From: Polaribacter porphyrae
GTDB lineage: Bacteria > Bacteroidota > Bacteroidia > Flavobacteriales > Flavobacteriaceae
NCBI RefSeq assembly: GCF_002954685.1
Contig: NZ_MSCN01000001.1
Span: 1,243,980-1,307,979 of the forward strand
Direction of reading: 5' to 3'
Length of the DNA: 64,000 bases
In this document: positions 1 to 8,666 of the stretch, piece by piece
Layout: the number at the start of each line of letters is the position of its first letter
Position numbering within the stretch: position 1 is the stretch's first letter
The notes under the pieces: model-generated
The model's input: the letters and a program-made list of their open reading frames with translations, nothing else
Told to the model about the DNA's origin: nothing
Database searches by the model: none
Program-made: the position numbers and the translations under genes

Positions 1-704
1 TCGGGATTGGTAAAAAAGATAAAATTGATAAATGGTTAAAGGCTGATACCTCTGCTATTGAAGAACTAAAAGAAAAAGTAATTACATTTTCTAAAAAGGT
101 TCAAAAAAATCCATCACTAACAGATTATATGATTATGCTTGCTATTGCATTTGGTACTGTTGGTTTTGGTCATTTTGCATCTAAATATTTAAGTGCTTTC
201 TTTGCTGATTTTGTAGGTTCAATTGATTCACAAACTTGGCGTAATATATTTTCTTTTTTAGGTTCTGGATTTTTCTGGCTCATTAGTATTTCTACAATTG
301 TTGCTATTATATTATCCTATACAAAAGCAAAAAATTACGAAGGTGCAGGAGCAAGTAAAATAGGAAGTATTTTTATTTATATTCTAGTCGCCACAATTGG
401 TATGAAAATGGATTTAAACCAAGCTTTAGAAAATCCTGGACTGATGATTATTGGTTTTGTTTGGATGACGATTCATGCTGGTTTATTAATACTAGTTGCT
501 AAAATTATAAAAGCTCCTTATTTCTTTTTAGCTGTTGGTAGCCAAGCAAATGTAGGTGGTGCAGCTTCTGCTCCTATTGTTGCACAAGCCTTTCATCCTT
601 CATTAGCAACTGTTGGGGTTTTACTAGCCGTCTTTGGTTATGCTATTGGAACAATTGGTGCAATAGCTTGTACTATTTTAATGGAATTAGCTTCCACTTT
701 GTAA
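1..704 (+). CDS. DUF819 family membrane protein, C-terminal part
   Basis: The reading frame is open from base 3 of the window, so the gene starts before it and the Met codon at 129 is internal. The visible part encodes about 233 residues with at least five hydrophobic segments. The C-terminal half contains a Gly/Ala-rich stretch (SQANVGGAASAPIVAQAF) that I recognise from DUF819 (YjcL-like) integral membrane proteins. The family has no settled biochemical function and is often annotated as a putative transporter. It ends 41 bp before the next gene on the same strand and has no evident link to the glycan loci. The family call rests on recall, not a search. The 5' end is missing. Confidence 0.8.
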   Translation, partial: GIGKKDKIDKWLKADTSAIEELKEKVITFSKKVQKNPSLTDYMIMLAIAFGTVGFGHFASKYLSAFFADFVGSIDSQTWRNIFSFLGSGFFWLISISTIVAIILSYTKAKNYEGAGASKIGSIFIYILVATIGMKMDLNQALENPGLMIIGFVWMTIHAGLLILVAKIIKAPYFFLAVGSQANVGGAASAPIVAQAFHPSLATVGVLLAVFGYAIGTIGAIACTILMELASTL

Positions 705-745
705 AAAAATAAAGATATTTGCATTCTTAAATTTGAAATAAAAAA

Positions 746-1447
746 ATGAAAAAAATTATACTACTTTTTGTGATTACTCTTGTTGTTTTCTCTTGTGAGA
801 AAGAAAGGAAAACAAACATGATTGTTCAAGGTCAAATTAAGGGGTTAAAAAAGGGAAAGTTATTTCTTCAAAAAATGAAAGATACTATTTTAATATCTGT
901 AGATTCAGTTGCTTTAAACGGTTCAAATCAGTTTGAATTAAAAGATTTTGTAGATTCTCCTGTTTTGTACTACTTAACATTTGATGGGAATACAACTGAT
1001 AAGAGAATTTTATTTTTTGGAGAGGAAGGTGTTATTACTATTAATGATAACGTACAAAATTTTGGAGTATATCCAGAAGTGAAAGGATCTAAAAATCAAG
1101 AAGTTTTGGATAAATATAACGTGGTTAGCAAACGCTTTCAAGAACAACGTTTAGAATTTATCAAAAAAGATTTCGAAGCTAAAAAGGCAAATGATAAAGA
1201 TTTAATTGAAAAACTTAATGAAGATTATAAAAAATTAGTAAAAAGAAGAGTTTTATATACTACTAATTTTGCAATTACAAATGCAGCATCAGAAGCAGCA
1301 CCTTATATTGCTTTGACAGAAATGTATGATGCTAGTTTGCAAATGTTAGATACTGTAAACAACTCTCTACCTCCAAGAATTAAACAATCTGAATATGGGA
1401 AACGTTTTCAAGAATATCTAGATAGAATAAAGGATAAGGAGAAATAA
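746..1447 (+). CDS. DUF4369 domain lipoprotein
   Basis: This 233-residue protein starts with a lipoprotein signal peptide ending in a lipobox (VVFSC, Cys17), so it should be an envelope lipoprotein. Residues about 25-115 have the pattern of the DUF4369 domain (I-V-Q-G-Q-I-K-G-L, then beta-strands with T-D-K-R-I-L-F-F). This domain is usually the N-terminal part of Bacteroidota thioredoxin-like or AhpC/TSA proteins. No thioredoxin domain or CXXC motif follows. The C-terminal half is instead Lys/Glu-rich and helical, and the protein stops there. It may be a stand-alone member or a family with lost redox function; its role is unknown. It follows the DUF819 gene on the same strand. Confidence 0.75.
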   Translation: MKKIILLFVITLVVFSCEKERKTNMIVQGQIKGLKKGKLFLQKMKDTILISVDSVALNGSNQFELKDFVDSPVLYYLTFDGNTTDKRILFFGEEGVITINDNVQNFGVYPEVKGSKNQEVLDKYNVVSKRFQEQRLEFIKKDFEAKKANDKDLIEKLNEDYKKLVKRRVLYTTNFAITNAASEAAPYIALTEMYDASLQMLDTVNNSLPPRIKQSEYGKRFQEYLDRIKDKEK

Positions 1448-1804
1448 GACTTAAATGTGTATTAAAATACAATTGATAATCAAAACATTATAATACTTAT
1501 AGTTTATAAATATTTTATTATTCTAATGAGGTATAAAAAATAGTTTCAATCTGATGAAATTTGACATCTTTGGTTTAGTCTTTCCATATTCAAATAACAA
1601 GTGCTTAATTTTAGCTAAATAAGTTTATATCTAACTCTCTAGTTATTACGATAGTGTACTTTATCAAATATAATATAAACTTAAACCTCACACTTATATA
1701 TTTTTCTTTTGAGTATAACACTAATTTGTAAAAAAAGACTTTAAATAGCAAAAAAAAACCGAGCAATTTGCTCGGTTTTTAAATTATAATATTAGTCTAA
1801 AAGC
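1448..1804. other. Intergenic region between convergent genes
   Basis: This 357-bp AT-rich gap separates the + strand lipoprotein gene from the - strand T9SS protein gene. The only structure I see is the strong hairpin at 1750-1780. No small open frame with a credible start was found. Confidence 0.6.
1750..1780 (-). terminator. Rho-independent terminator, probably bidirectional
   Basis: A perfect GC-rich stem (CCGAGCAA / TTGCTCGG, 1759-1775) is flanked by an A-run on one side (1750-1758) and a T-run on the other (1776-1780). The geometry fits intrinsic termination in both directions. It lies 25 bp downstream of the stop of the 1805-3151 gene, so it probably ends the whole - strand beta-glucan locus. 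Confidence 0.9.
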
Positions 1805-3151
1805 TTATTGCTTGATAAATTTAGCTGTGCCTGTTGAACCATCTACTGCATATTTAACTAAATAAATACCTGATGCTAAATCTGAAACATCTAAAGTCTC
1901 TTTAGTATCGTTTACATTAAAAGACTTAACTCTTTTACCTAAAACATTAAAAATCTCTGCATTTTGAATTGCTCCTTTAGCTGAAATATTTAATACATTG
2001 TTTGTTGGGTTAGGATACATTGAAAAACCTAATAATTCATTATTTTCAATAGATAAAGGTACGTTTTTAGTTAAAACGATATTATCTAAATACAAAAAAC
2101 CTCCATTATCTCCTGATTGATTATATTTATCTACTTTCCATTGGAATAACTTCGTACTGTCAAAACCTAAATCAGTAAAATGAGACATTGGAATAGATAC
2201 TTGAGTCCAAGCATTTTCTACAATATCAGCCGAATCAGAAGCAGCAGTACTAATTCCAACTTGATATTTAAACTCTTGTACAGCTCCATCATTATCAATC
2301 ATAATGAAAACAAACCCAGCAGTTCCTTTAGAATTTGAAAACCAATAGTTGAAGTTTACGAAGTCATAACTAGAAATGTCATCTGGTCCACCTTCACCTT
2401 GACCAAAACCATCTGCTTCTAAATTCATTTTTAAAGCATTATTTACAGCTGCTGAAGGATCTAAATCTACAGCACTTGATGTTCCAAAACCATATTGCAC
2501 ATTAAATGAAGTTGTGTAATTATTTGTATCATTGTATATACTATATGCATTAGCATCTGCTGTAGTTGGCACAGCTGCTGCTGCTGAAGGCACAGGATCT
2601 GAAGCAGTAACAACAGCCAAACCTTTTAAGTTTTTTATATAAAAAATTCTACCATCTGGTGCTCCAAAATTATTAGCACCAGTATCCCAATTGATATGAA
2701 GTGCAAAGTCATTATAATCACCATTAGCTGGAACCTTTCCATCCAAGCTTTTATCGAAAGTGAAAGTTAGAGTTTCCCAACCTCCTCCAGAATGATCTAC
2801 AGAGCTAACTGATTCTGGAGCACCCGATACTCCACCTTGTGCTTTTGGTGCAATTGTTATTGCAGAAGTTGAATATACATCTAATTGCATCGTCAACTGT
2901 GTAGCTGAAGTTAATTTATAACTGTTAGTTAGTATAACGTTTATACCTTGCCAAACCTCACCTGAACCATTAGTACTTGTTATTTTAACTACTTGAATAG
3001 ATGCATTAGTGGGATCAGCATCATAAGCTGCACTTGTACCTCCAAAAGCACCTTCATATCCAGTGCCGTTAAATGATTCTAATAAATCATAAGTTTGAGA
3101 AAACCCAATTGATGTAATTAATAAGGCAAATAAAAGAGTAATTTTTTTCAT
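1805..3151 (-). CDS. T9SS-secreted beta-sandwich protein, putative glycan-binding
   Basis: This 448-residue protein has a Sec signal peptide (residues 1-19, ending GFSQ). It has two beta-sandwich modules of the CBM type, about 20-180 and 195-365, each ending in a YIKNL or YLDNI strand as in many galactose-binding-like CBMs. A T9SS type A sorting domain follows (about 375-448: MYPNPTNNVLNISA, then VSDLASGIYLVKY). There is no catalytic motif, so I infer a cell-surface or released glycan-binding role. It is the last gene of the beta-glucan locus, 203 bp downstream of the cytoplasmic GH17, and is followed by a strong terminator, so it may have its own promoter. The substrate is inferred only from its neighbours. 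Confidence 0.75.
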   Translation of the reverse strand: MKKITLLFALLITSIGFSQTYDLLESFNGTGYEGAFGGTSAAYDADPTNASIQVVKITSTNGSGEVWQGINVILTNSYKLTSATQLTMQLDVYSTSAITIAPKAQGGVSGAPESVSSVDHSGGGWETLTFTFDKSLDGKVPANGDYNDFALHINWDTGANNFGAPDGRIFYIKNLKGLAVVTASDPVPSAAAAVPTTADANAYSIYNDTNNYTTSFNVQYGFGTSSAVDLDPSAAVNNALKMNLEADGFGQGEGGPDDISSYDFVNFNYWFSNSKGTAGFVFIMIDNDGAVQEFKYQVGISTAASDSADIVENAWTQVSIPMSHFTDLGFDSTKLFQWKVDKYNQSGDNGGFLYLDNIVLTKNVPLSIENNELLGFSMYPNPTNNVLNISAKGAIQNAEIFNVLGKRVKSFNVNDTKETLDVSDLASGIYLVKYAVDGSTGTAKFIKQ

Positions 3152-3354
3152 AATTTAATAATTTATAATTGTTTAAAGTTAATATTCAATATTACTATAT
3201 AATTCTTGTTATCCCTAAAATTTTACCACAACATGACTACTACATCAGTAATTTAAGTGTTAAAATTTACTCTATTTTTAAATTTTAAAGCTTTAATTAT
3301 TAGAAATTTATAAATTCATGATGTTTTTTAGAAACAAACAAAATCTATACAGTT

Positions 3355-4272
3355 TTAATATTTTAAATTTTCGTGTCTATCCCATAAACCCCAATAAGCA
3401 CCAACATCTCCTTCTGCTCCCACTTTCCAAGATTCATCAAAAGATGAAAAATAGAAAATTTCTATATCATCTTTTGCAGACCATGCTTGGGTATTTATAA
3501 AATATTTCATGGTATTTTCTGCAGTTGAATGTGCACCTCCTAAACTACTTCCTTGACTTGGCCAACCAGTCTCTGTAATAATTACTTTTTTTCCATGACC
3601 AGCTGCAGCTGCTTGACCAAACATTTGTTGCATGTGATTTAGGGAATACTCAATACTACAACCTTCCCAATAAGGATAACAGTTTGATAGAATTACATCA
3701 CAAGCTTCTGTAATTGCTGGTCTATGAGAAAACTCATAGTATGCATCTACATAACCTACTGGAATATCCATACCTTTTAAAGCTTCTTTTACTCTGTAGA
3801 TATAGTCTAATAATTGTTGTTCTGTTAAATCTTTACGATACATAACTTCATTGCCAACAGCTGCAATATCTACACAACCTTCTTTAGCCAACTGAATTAA
3901 ACCTTCTATTTCTTGTTCATTTTTTTCCATATCATCACCTAGCCATGCACCAACAAGGTTTTTAATACCATGTTTTTTTGCCATTCTAGGAATGTGTTCA
4001 TTACCTTCTATGCAAGAAAAAGAGCGAATCCATTTTGTATATGGTTTTAGAATTTTTACTCTTCTTTCTACTTGTTCTTCTGTAATTGTATCTCCTGGCT
4101 CTTGCCCATCTTCGTACATACTAAAGCAAATACCATGCATTCCTTTATCTAAAGTTTCTCTCCAAAGTTTAGCTAAATCTTCAAAAGATTCATGCTTACT
4201 AAAGTCAACTCCTGCATTTTCTGTTATTTGTAAATTGCTAAACGCAAACTTACGTTCTTCTCTATAAGACAT
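3355..4272 (-). CDS. GH17 beta-1,3-glucanase, cytoplasmic
   Basis: This 305-residue glycoside hydrolase family 17 enzyme cuts beta-1,3-glucans with retention of configuration. The acid/base Glu is seen in AAVGNEVMYR (E142) and the nucleophile in IITETGWPSQ (E234), the GH17 signature. Unlike the other GH17 of this locus it has no signal peptide or lipobox: the protein begins MSYREERKF and the (beta/alpha)8 fold starts almost at once. It is therefore predicted to act in the cytoplasm. It lies 21 bp after the sugar symporter gene and is the last gene of the operon-like run that starts with the GH149-like phosphorylase. It probably hydrolyses imported laminari-oligosaccharides. Exact mode (endo, exo or transferase) cannot be read from sequence. 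Confidence 0.9.
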   Translation of the reverse strand: MSYREERKFAFSNLQITENAGVDFSKHESFEDLAKLWRETLDKGMHGICFSMYEDGQEPGDTITEEQVERRVKILKPYTKWIRSFSCIEGNEHIPRMAKKHGIKNLVGAWLGDDMEKNEQEIEGLIQLAKEGCVDIAAVGNEVMYRKDLTEQQLLDYIYRVKEALKGMDIPVGYVDAYYEFSHRPAITEACDVILSNCYPYWEGCSIEYSLNHMQQMFGQAAAAGHGKKVIITETGWPSQGSSLGGAHSTAENTMKYFINTQAWSAKDDIEIFYFSSFDESWKVGAEGDVGAYWGLWDRHENLKY

Positions 4273-4293
4273 TTTCTTTATTTATTTTTATTT

Positions 4294-5802
4294 TTATAAT
4301 TCTCCTCTACGTTCTACTAATTGCTCCTTTATTTTTTTAGCTCTAGTTTCACTTAAACTATATTTCCACATTATTACTATTGCTAAACCAGCTGTTATTG
4401 AGGGTATAAAAACATCAGCTAATCTTAAACTTGTCATTGTTTCTACTGTTTGTTGTGCTGCTGCTCCATCAAAACCCACAGCCTTAAGAACTGCACCTCC
4501 TAAAACTAATGCTAATGCTTGACCTAGTTTAACCATCCACCAATAAATTGCTCCAAAAGTCCCTTCTTTTCTTGGCATTCCATTTTCTAATTCATCTAAA
4601 TCACAAACATCTGCAGTCATACTCATCATTAAAGTAAATAAACCTCCTAAACCAAAGGCCATGAATGGAATTGGCATGAATAATAACCAAACACTTTCTG
4701 GATCGAAAGCCCACCATTTTAAAATATAACCTAAAATAGATATTGCTGTTGAATAGATAAAAGCTTTACGTTTGCCGTATTTATTTGCCATCCAAGAAAC
4801 TATCGGAATTACTCCAAAAGCAGTAATAATAGCGGTTACTGTTGAAAACCAAGCTGGTAAAGTACCTGCTGCGTCATAACTACCATTATACATATAAAAT
4901 ACAATAATATAAACACTAAATGCTGCAACCATTTGAAAGCCATTAAATACTAAAAAAGTTGCTCCGCATAATTTTACAAAAGGTTTGTTTTTAGAAACTT
5001 GCGCAATTCCTCTAAACAAATCCATTAAATTAGATCCTAAAGATTTTAAAGAAATCTCTTTTCTATTTTCCATGTTAGCAGAATCTATTCCTTTACAGAA
5101 GAATGCTGGTAAAATACCTAAAACAATACAAGCAATACCTACAATAACAGATAATTTTCTTACTCCATTTGCCTGAACAGCTTCAAGCGTGGTTTTTGCT
5201 GCATCTGCCTCATTTAATCCTAAAGCTGCGATTTCACTAATTTTTTCAGCAGAAATTGGCAACATATCTGGATCACTAATAATGACCCAAAACCATGGAA
5301 CTATCATCCAAGCTATTTGACCAATAGTTTGAGAAAAAGCCATCAATCTTGTTCTTTCATTGTAATCAGAAGTCATTTCATACCCTAAACCAACTAAAGG
5401 TGTTGCAAACATGGTATTACCAATTAAAAATACCATTGACATGATTAGAAAATACCAAAAATTATAGTTTTGAGTACTTTCTGGATCTAATTGCCACAAC
5501 AAAGCAAATAGTATTCCACTTAATATTGCACCAACAAAAATATATGGTCTTCTACGCCCCCATTTGGATTTGGTATTATCAGAAATAAAACCCATTATTG
5601 GATCTGTAATTGCATCAAATATTCTTGGAAGACCTCCTAATAGACCTGCTAAAAAGGGATCCATCCCAAAAGCAGTTAATAGGAAAAACATAAATACTCC
5701 TAAAGCTCCTGGTAATAAATTAAGTACTAAATGCCCTGCACCAAAAGCGGCTTTTTGACCTAAAGGGACTCTATCTTTTAAAGGTGTAACATAGTTTTTC
5801 AT
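4294..5802 (-). CDS. GPH-family sugar:cation symporter (MFS_2, MelB-like)
   Basis: This 502-residue polytopic inner-membrane protein has about 12 hydrophobic segments. The loop after the second segment reads SDNTKSKWGRRRPYIF, the hallmark of the glycoside-pentoside-hexuronide:cation symporter family (MelB/XynB type). Such transporters move mono- or oligosaccharides with H+ or Na+. Here it sits between the GH30 and the cytoplasmic GH17 and in the same run as a cytoplasmic phosphorylase. I infer import of glucose or short beta-gluco-oligosaccharides from periplasm to cytoplasm. Spacing to GH30 is 15 bp, consistent with one operon. Confidence 0.9.
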   Translation of the reverse strand: MKNYVTPLKDRVPLGQKAAFGAGHLVLNLLPGALGVFMFFLLTAFGMDPFLAGLLGGLPRIFDAITDPIMGFISDNTKSKWGRRRPYIFVGAILSGILFALLWQLDPESTQNYNFWYFLIMSMVFLIGNTMFATPLVGLGYEMTSDYNERTRLMAFSQTIGQIAWMIVPWFWVIISDPDMLPISAEKISEIAALGLNEADAAKTTLEAVQANGVRKLSVIVGIACIVLGILPAFFCKGIDSANMENRKEISLKSLGSNLMDLFRGIAQVSKNKPFVKLCGATFLVFNGFQMVAAFSVYIIVFYMYNGSYDAAGTLPAWFSTVTAIITAFGVIPIVSWMANKYGKRKAFIYSTAISILGYILKWWAFDPESVWLLFMPIPFMAFGLGGLFTLMMSMTADVCDLDELENGMPRKEGTFGAIYWWMVKLGQALALVLGGAVLKAVGFDGAAAQQTVETMTSLRLADVFIPSITAGLAIVIMWKYSLSETRAKKIKEQLVERRGEL

Positions 5803-5817
5803 ATAGTTTGGTTTTAA

Positions 5818-7314
5818 TTAGTTAGTAATTATAATAGTTTGAATAGATTGTTTGTTTAAATTAACATTTATCTCCTTTTCATTTAAAGATAATTCTATAT
5901 TTTTTTTATTTTCTCCTTCATTGAAAATGACAACAGCAATTGTTCCATCTGGGTTTTCTGCTGCTGTAACCATGATTTCTTTATCAGAATTTTCTAGACC
6001 AATTATTTTTGCTTCTGGTCTAATAAATTTACTAAAGTGAGATAATGTGTAATATAATGGTGTAAAATAAACTTCATCAGTTTCTGGATTTACAATTACA
6101 GGTGCTATACACCAGTTTTTAAACCAGTTTGGACCTCCTTTAGTATCTAGAACCATGTTCCAGTCAATCCATCCATCTACATAATTATTTAAACAACCAA
6201 TAATATCTCTTGCATATCTGTTAACAGGTGCATATTTAGGATGCATGTGTTTGTCTTTTTCTGGTGCCCAATCCCAACCCCAATCTGTTGCTTCTTTTTT
6301 CCAATACCATGCATCGTCTTTCCAAACAGGAACTTCTGCGTCTATACATGCTTCTGATTGAATTAAGTATTTATTTGGAGCTTTTTTATGTGCATATTGT
6401 AATTCTTCTGGATAATAATGAAATGTACTTGCATACCAGTGAATCGCGGTTCCATCGAAATATTTCGATGTTGCTTCAGTTGCGTATTGAGAATCTATCC
6501 ATTCTTTTAAATGTTCTCTATTCTGATCATATCCTAGAATTTTTACATTTGGATAATCTGCTTCAAGTTTTGGACCTAAATGGTTTTGCACAAAATTGGT
6601 CATTTCATCTGGAGTGTAATGCATACTTTCCCAATTATTTCCATTTCCTAAAGGTTCATTTTCTACTGTGAAACCCCAAATATCTATGCCTTCATTTTTA
6701 TAGGCAGTTACGTATTTTGAGAAAAATAATGCCCAAGTATCATAATATTCTGGTAGTAGTTTACCTCCTACCCATTTTTTGTTGTCTTTCATCCAAGGTG
6801 ATGCTGTCCAAGGTGAAGAAAGAATTCTGAACCCGTCTTTAGATACTTTCATAGCATCTTTAATCATCGGAATTATATCATCTTTATCTTCTTCTATTGT
6901 AAAGTGTTTTAGCTCTTTATCATCTTCAACTGGAGCATAAGAATATTGACTTAAAGAAAAATCACAAGAATTCATGTGTGTTCTTGTTAAAGAATATTTT
7001 GCTCCACTTTCGCCAAAATAAGCTTCAATGATTTTTGCCCGATTTTCTTTACTTAATTTATTTAATAAATATGCTGTTGACTCTGTAAAAGAGCCTCCAA
7101 AACCAGTAATAGTTTGCTTTTTTTGTTTTGGAAATAGTTTAATTTTTACTGTATTTTCTTGATTTTCATCAGCAGAAAAATTCTCTAATTTCTGTAAATT
7201 ATTACCACTTGCTGAAGTTTCGTAAACTTCTACTACAAGTTTTTCTTTTTGAACGTCACAACTTATAATCATAAAAGATAAAAATGTAAAGAATAAATAT
7301 TTTGTATTTTTCAT
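5818..7314 (-). CDS. GH30 beta-glucanase lipoprotein, probably exo-beta-1,6
   Basis: This 498-residue lipoprotein (lipobox MIISC, Cys19) belongs to glycoside hydrolase family 30. The acid/base Glu is in GFTVENEPLG (E220) and the nucleophile in YLIQSEACID (E321). The N-terminal GFGGSFTES and the C-terminal beta-sandwich (about 430-498) complete the usual fold. In characterised flavobacterial laminarin loci the GH30 enzyme removes beta-1,6-linked glucose branches, and the same role is inferred here from context. It is anchored to a membrane, facing the periplasm or the surface. It follows the GH17 lipoprotein gene by 12 bp. Confidence 0.9.
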   Translation of the reverse strand: MKNTKYLFFTFLSFMIISCDVQKEKLVVEVYETSASGNNLQKLENFSADENQENTVKIKLFPKQKKQTITGFGGSFTESTAYLLNKLSKENRAKIIEAYFGESGAKYSLTRTHMNSCDFSLSQYSYAPVEDDKELKHFTIEEDKDDIIPMIKDAMKVSKDGFRILSSPWTASPWMKDNKKWVGGKLLPEYYDTWALFFSKYVTAYKNEGIDIWGFTVENEPLGNGNNWESMHYTPDEMTNFVQNHLGPKLEADYPNVKILGYDQNREHLKEWIDSQYATEATSKYFDGTAIHWYASTFHYYPEELQYAHKKAPNKYLIQSEACIDAEVPVWKDDAWYWKKEATDWGWDWAPEKDKHMHPKYAPVNRYARDIIGCLNNYVDGWIDWNMVLDTKGGPNWFKNWCIAPVIVNPETDEVYFTPLYYTLSHFSKFIRPEAKIIGLENSDKEIMVTAAENPDGTIAVVIFNEGENKKNIELSLNEKEINVNLNKQSIQTIIITN

Positions 7315-7326
7315 AGTGTTAAAAAA

Positions 7327-8613
7327 TTATCTTGGATAATCCGTATTTGGCACTAAAACCGTTTTCATCAGTGCTTCCTTATCGCCTCCAAAAGTTTTTG
7401 TAATGGTTTTACCATCTCTTTTTAGTCCTTTGAAAGTTCCATTATCAACCAAATCCCAAATCGGATATTTTGCCTCTCCTTTTAAATTAATTAATCCGAA
7501 ATGATTTTCTGAACCAAGTGGGTTTCCTGCATCTTTCCATTGTTCATCAAAAGCTTCAAAGTAAAAGCAAGAGATACCATCTGCATTTGTCCAATCTCTC
7601 ATATATTTATAATAAAGTCCTTGCTTATATTGATCAGTAGCTCTTGAACCATTTTCTCCATAATGTCCATCAGAAATAGATGCCCAACCAGTTTCACCAA
7701 TATGAACAGTTTTTGAAGAATCTATGGTGTGTACATAATCAACAACTTTTTTATACAGTTGTTTGGCTTTATTAGCAGCACGTAACATAGCTTTATCAAC
7801 TTTTTCTATATCTGATAATCCTAGTTCATTTTCTGGAACCGTCCAGAATGCTGACATATAATGTGTGTAGTGATATGGATAGGTATGCATAGAAACATAA
7901 TCTACAGTTTTAATTAATTCTTCTAGAGCAGGTACTCTGTAGTTTTCATCTCCTCCACCCCAAGAAGAAAAGTCGTCTGATGATGTAATCCATAAATCTT
8001 CAGATAGCTTACCTTCTTTTTTTAAATTTTGTAAATGAGTTACCCATTTTAAAATAACTTCTGGTTGAACATAATAACTTGCTGCCCATTTAACCATAGC
8101 TTCATTACCTACTGCTATTACTTTTACAATGTCTGGGTATTTATTGGCTAATGCTACAGCTCTTGCAATTTCGCCTTCATTTTGTGGACTTTCTACATCG
8201 TGATTTGGAGCTTTATCAGTCCATGCATTTAGGCAATCTATCCAAGCTCCAAGCATTACATACATTTCGAAAGTAGCATCTTCTTTCTTTAATTCTGAAA
8301 TCGCCTTTAAAACATTAGATGCATGTGGTAATTTTGGTTGTACATTATAGGTTCTTAAAATACGAATACCCATAGCATGCATGATTTTTAAATCATCCTT
8401 TAATTGTTGAATAGTAGGTTGGCCATCTTCTCTAGATTTTTCTCTATACCCTCCATAAGAAATCGCTATATATTTAGGATTTCCTAAAATATCTGCTGCT
8501 GTCAATTCTTTCTTTGTCTTCAAATTTTTATTCTCTTTTTTTTCTGATTTTACACATGATATCATAGAAATTAAGATTGCTAGCAATAGAAATGACTGTA
8601 CTTTATTTTTCAT
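7327..8613 (-). CDS. GH17 beta-1,3-glucanase lipoprotein
   Basis: This 428-residue GH17 enzyme carries a lipoprotein signal peptide (LISMISC, Cys20). The two catalytic Glu are in VIAVGNEAMVKW (E171) and HIGETGWAS (E307). It is longer than the cytoplasmic GH17 of the same locus and only distantly similar outside the motifs, so the two are old paralogs rather than a recent copy. It should act in the periplasm or on the cell surface on beta-1,3-gluco-oligosaccharides. It lies between the GH3 and GH30 genes, with a 53-bp gap to the GH3 gene. Linkage specificity and endo/exo mode are inferred from neighbours only. Confidence 0.9.
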   Translation of the reverse strand: MKNKVQSFLLLAILISMISCVKSEKKENKNLKTKKELTAADILGNPKYIAISYGGYREKSREDGQPTIQQLKDDLKIMHAMGIRILRTYNVQPKLPHASNVLKAISELKKEDATFEMYVMLGAWIDCLNAWTDKAPNHDVESPQNEGEIARAVALANKYPDIVKVIAVGNEAMVKWAASYYVQPEVILKWVTHLQNLKKEGKLSEDLWITSSDDFSSWGGGDENYRVPALEELIKTVDYVSMHTYPYHYTHYMSAFWTVPENELGLSDIEKVDKAMLRAANKAKQLYKKVVDYVHTIDSSKTVHIGETGWASISDGHYGENGSRATDQYKQGLYYKYMRDWTNADGISCFYFEAFDEQWKDAGNPLGSENHFGLINLKGEAKYPIWDLVDNGTFKGLKRDGKTITKTFGGDKEALMKTVLVPNTDYPR

Positions 8614-8666
8614 TTTTTCTCTTATTTTTATGATGAAATCTGCTTTTCTAAAAGCGTATTTTCTAA

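Noticed and set aside
129..131. Possible start codon of the DUF819-type gene
   Set aside because: The frame is open from the window edge and encodes a plausible protein before this Met, so it is internal.
3318..3500. Small + strand open frame
   Set aside because: It runs antisense through the end of the GH17 gene, has no recognisable domain, and its composition is that of a shadow frame.
8642..8655. GCTTTT-CT-AAAAGC hairpin before the GH3 stop in the GH17 leader
   Set aside because: The stem is short and AT-rich with almost no loop, and such stems are common by chance at this base composition.
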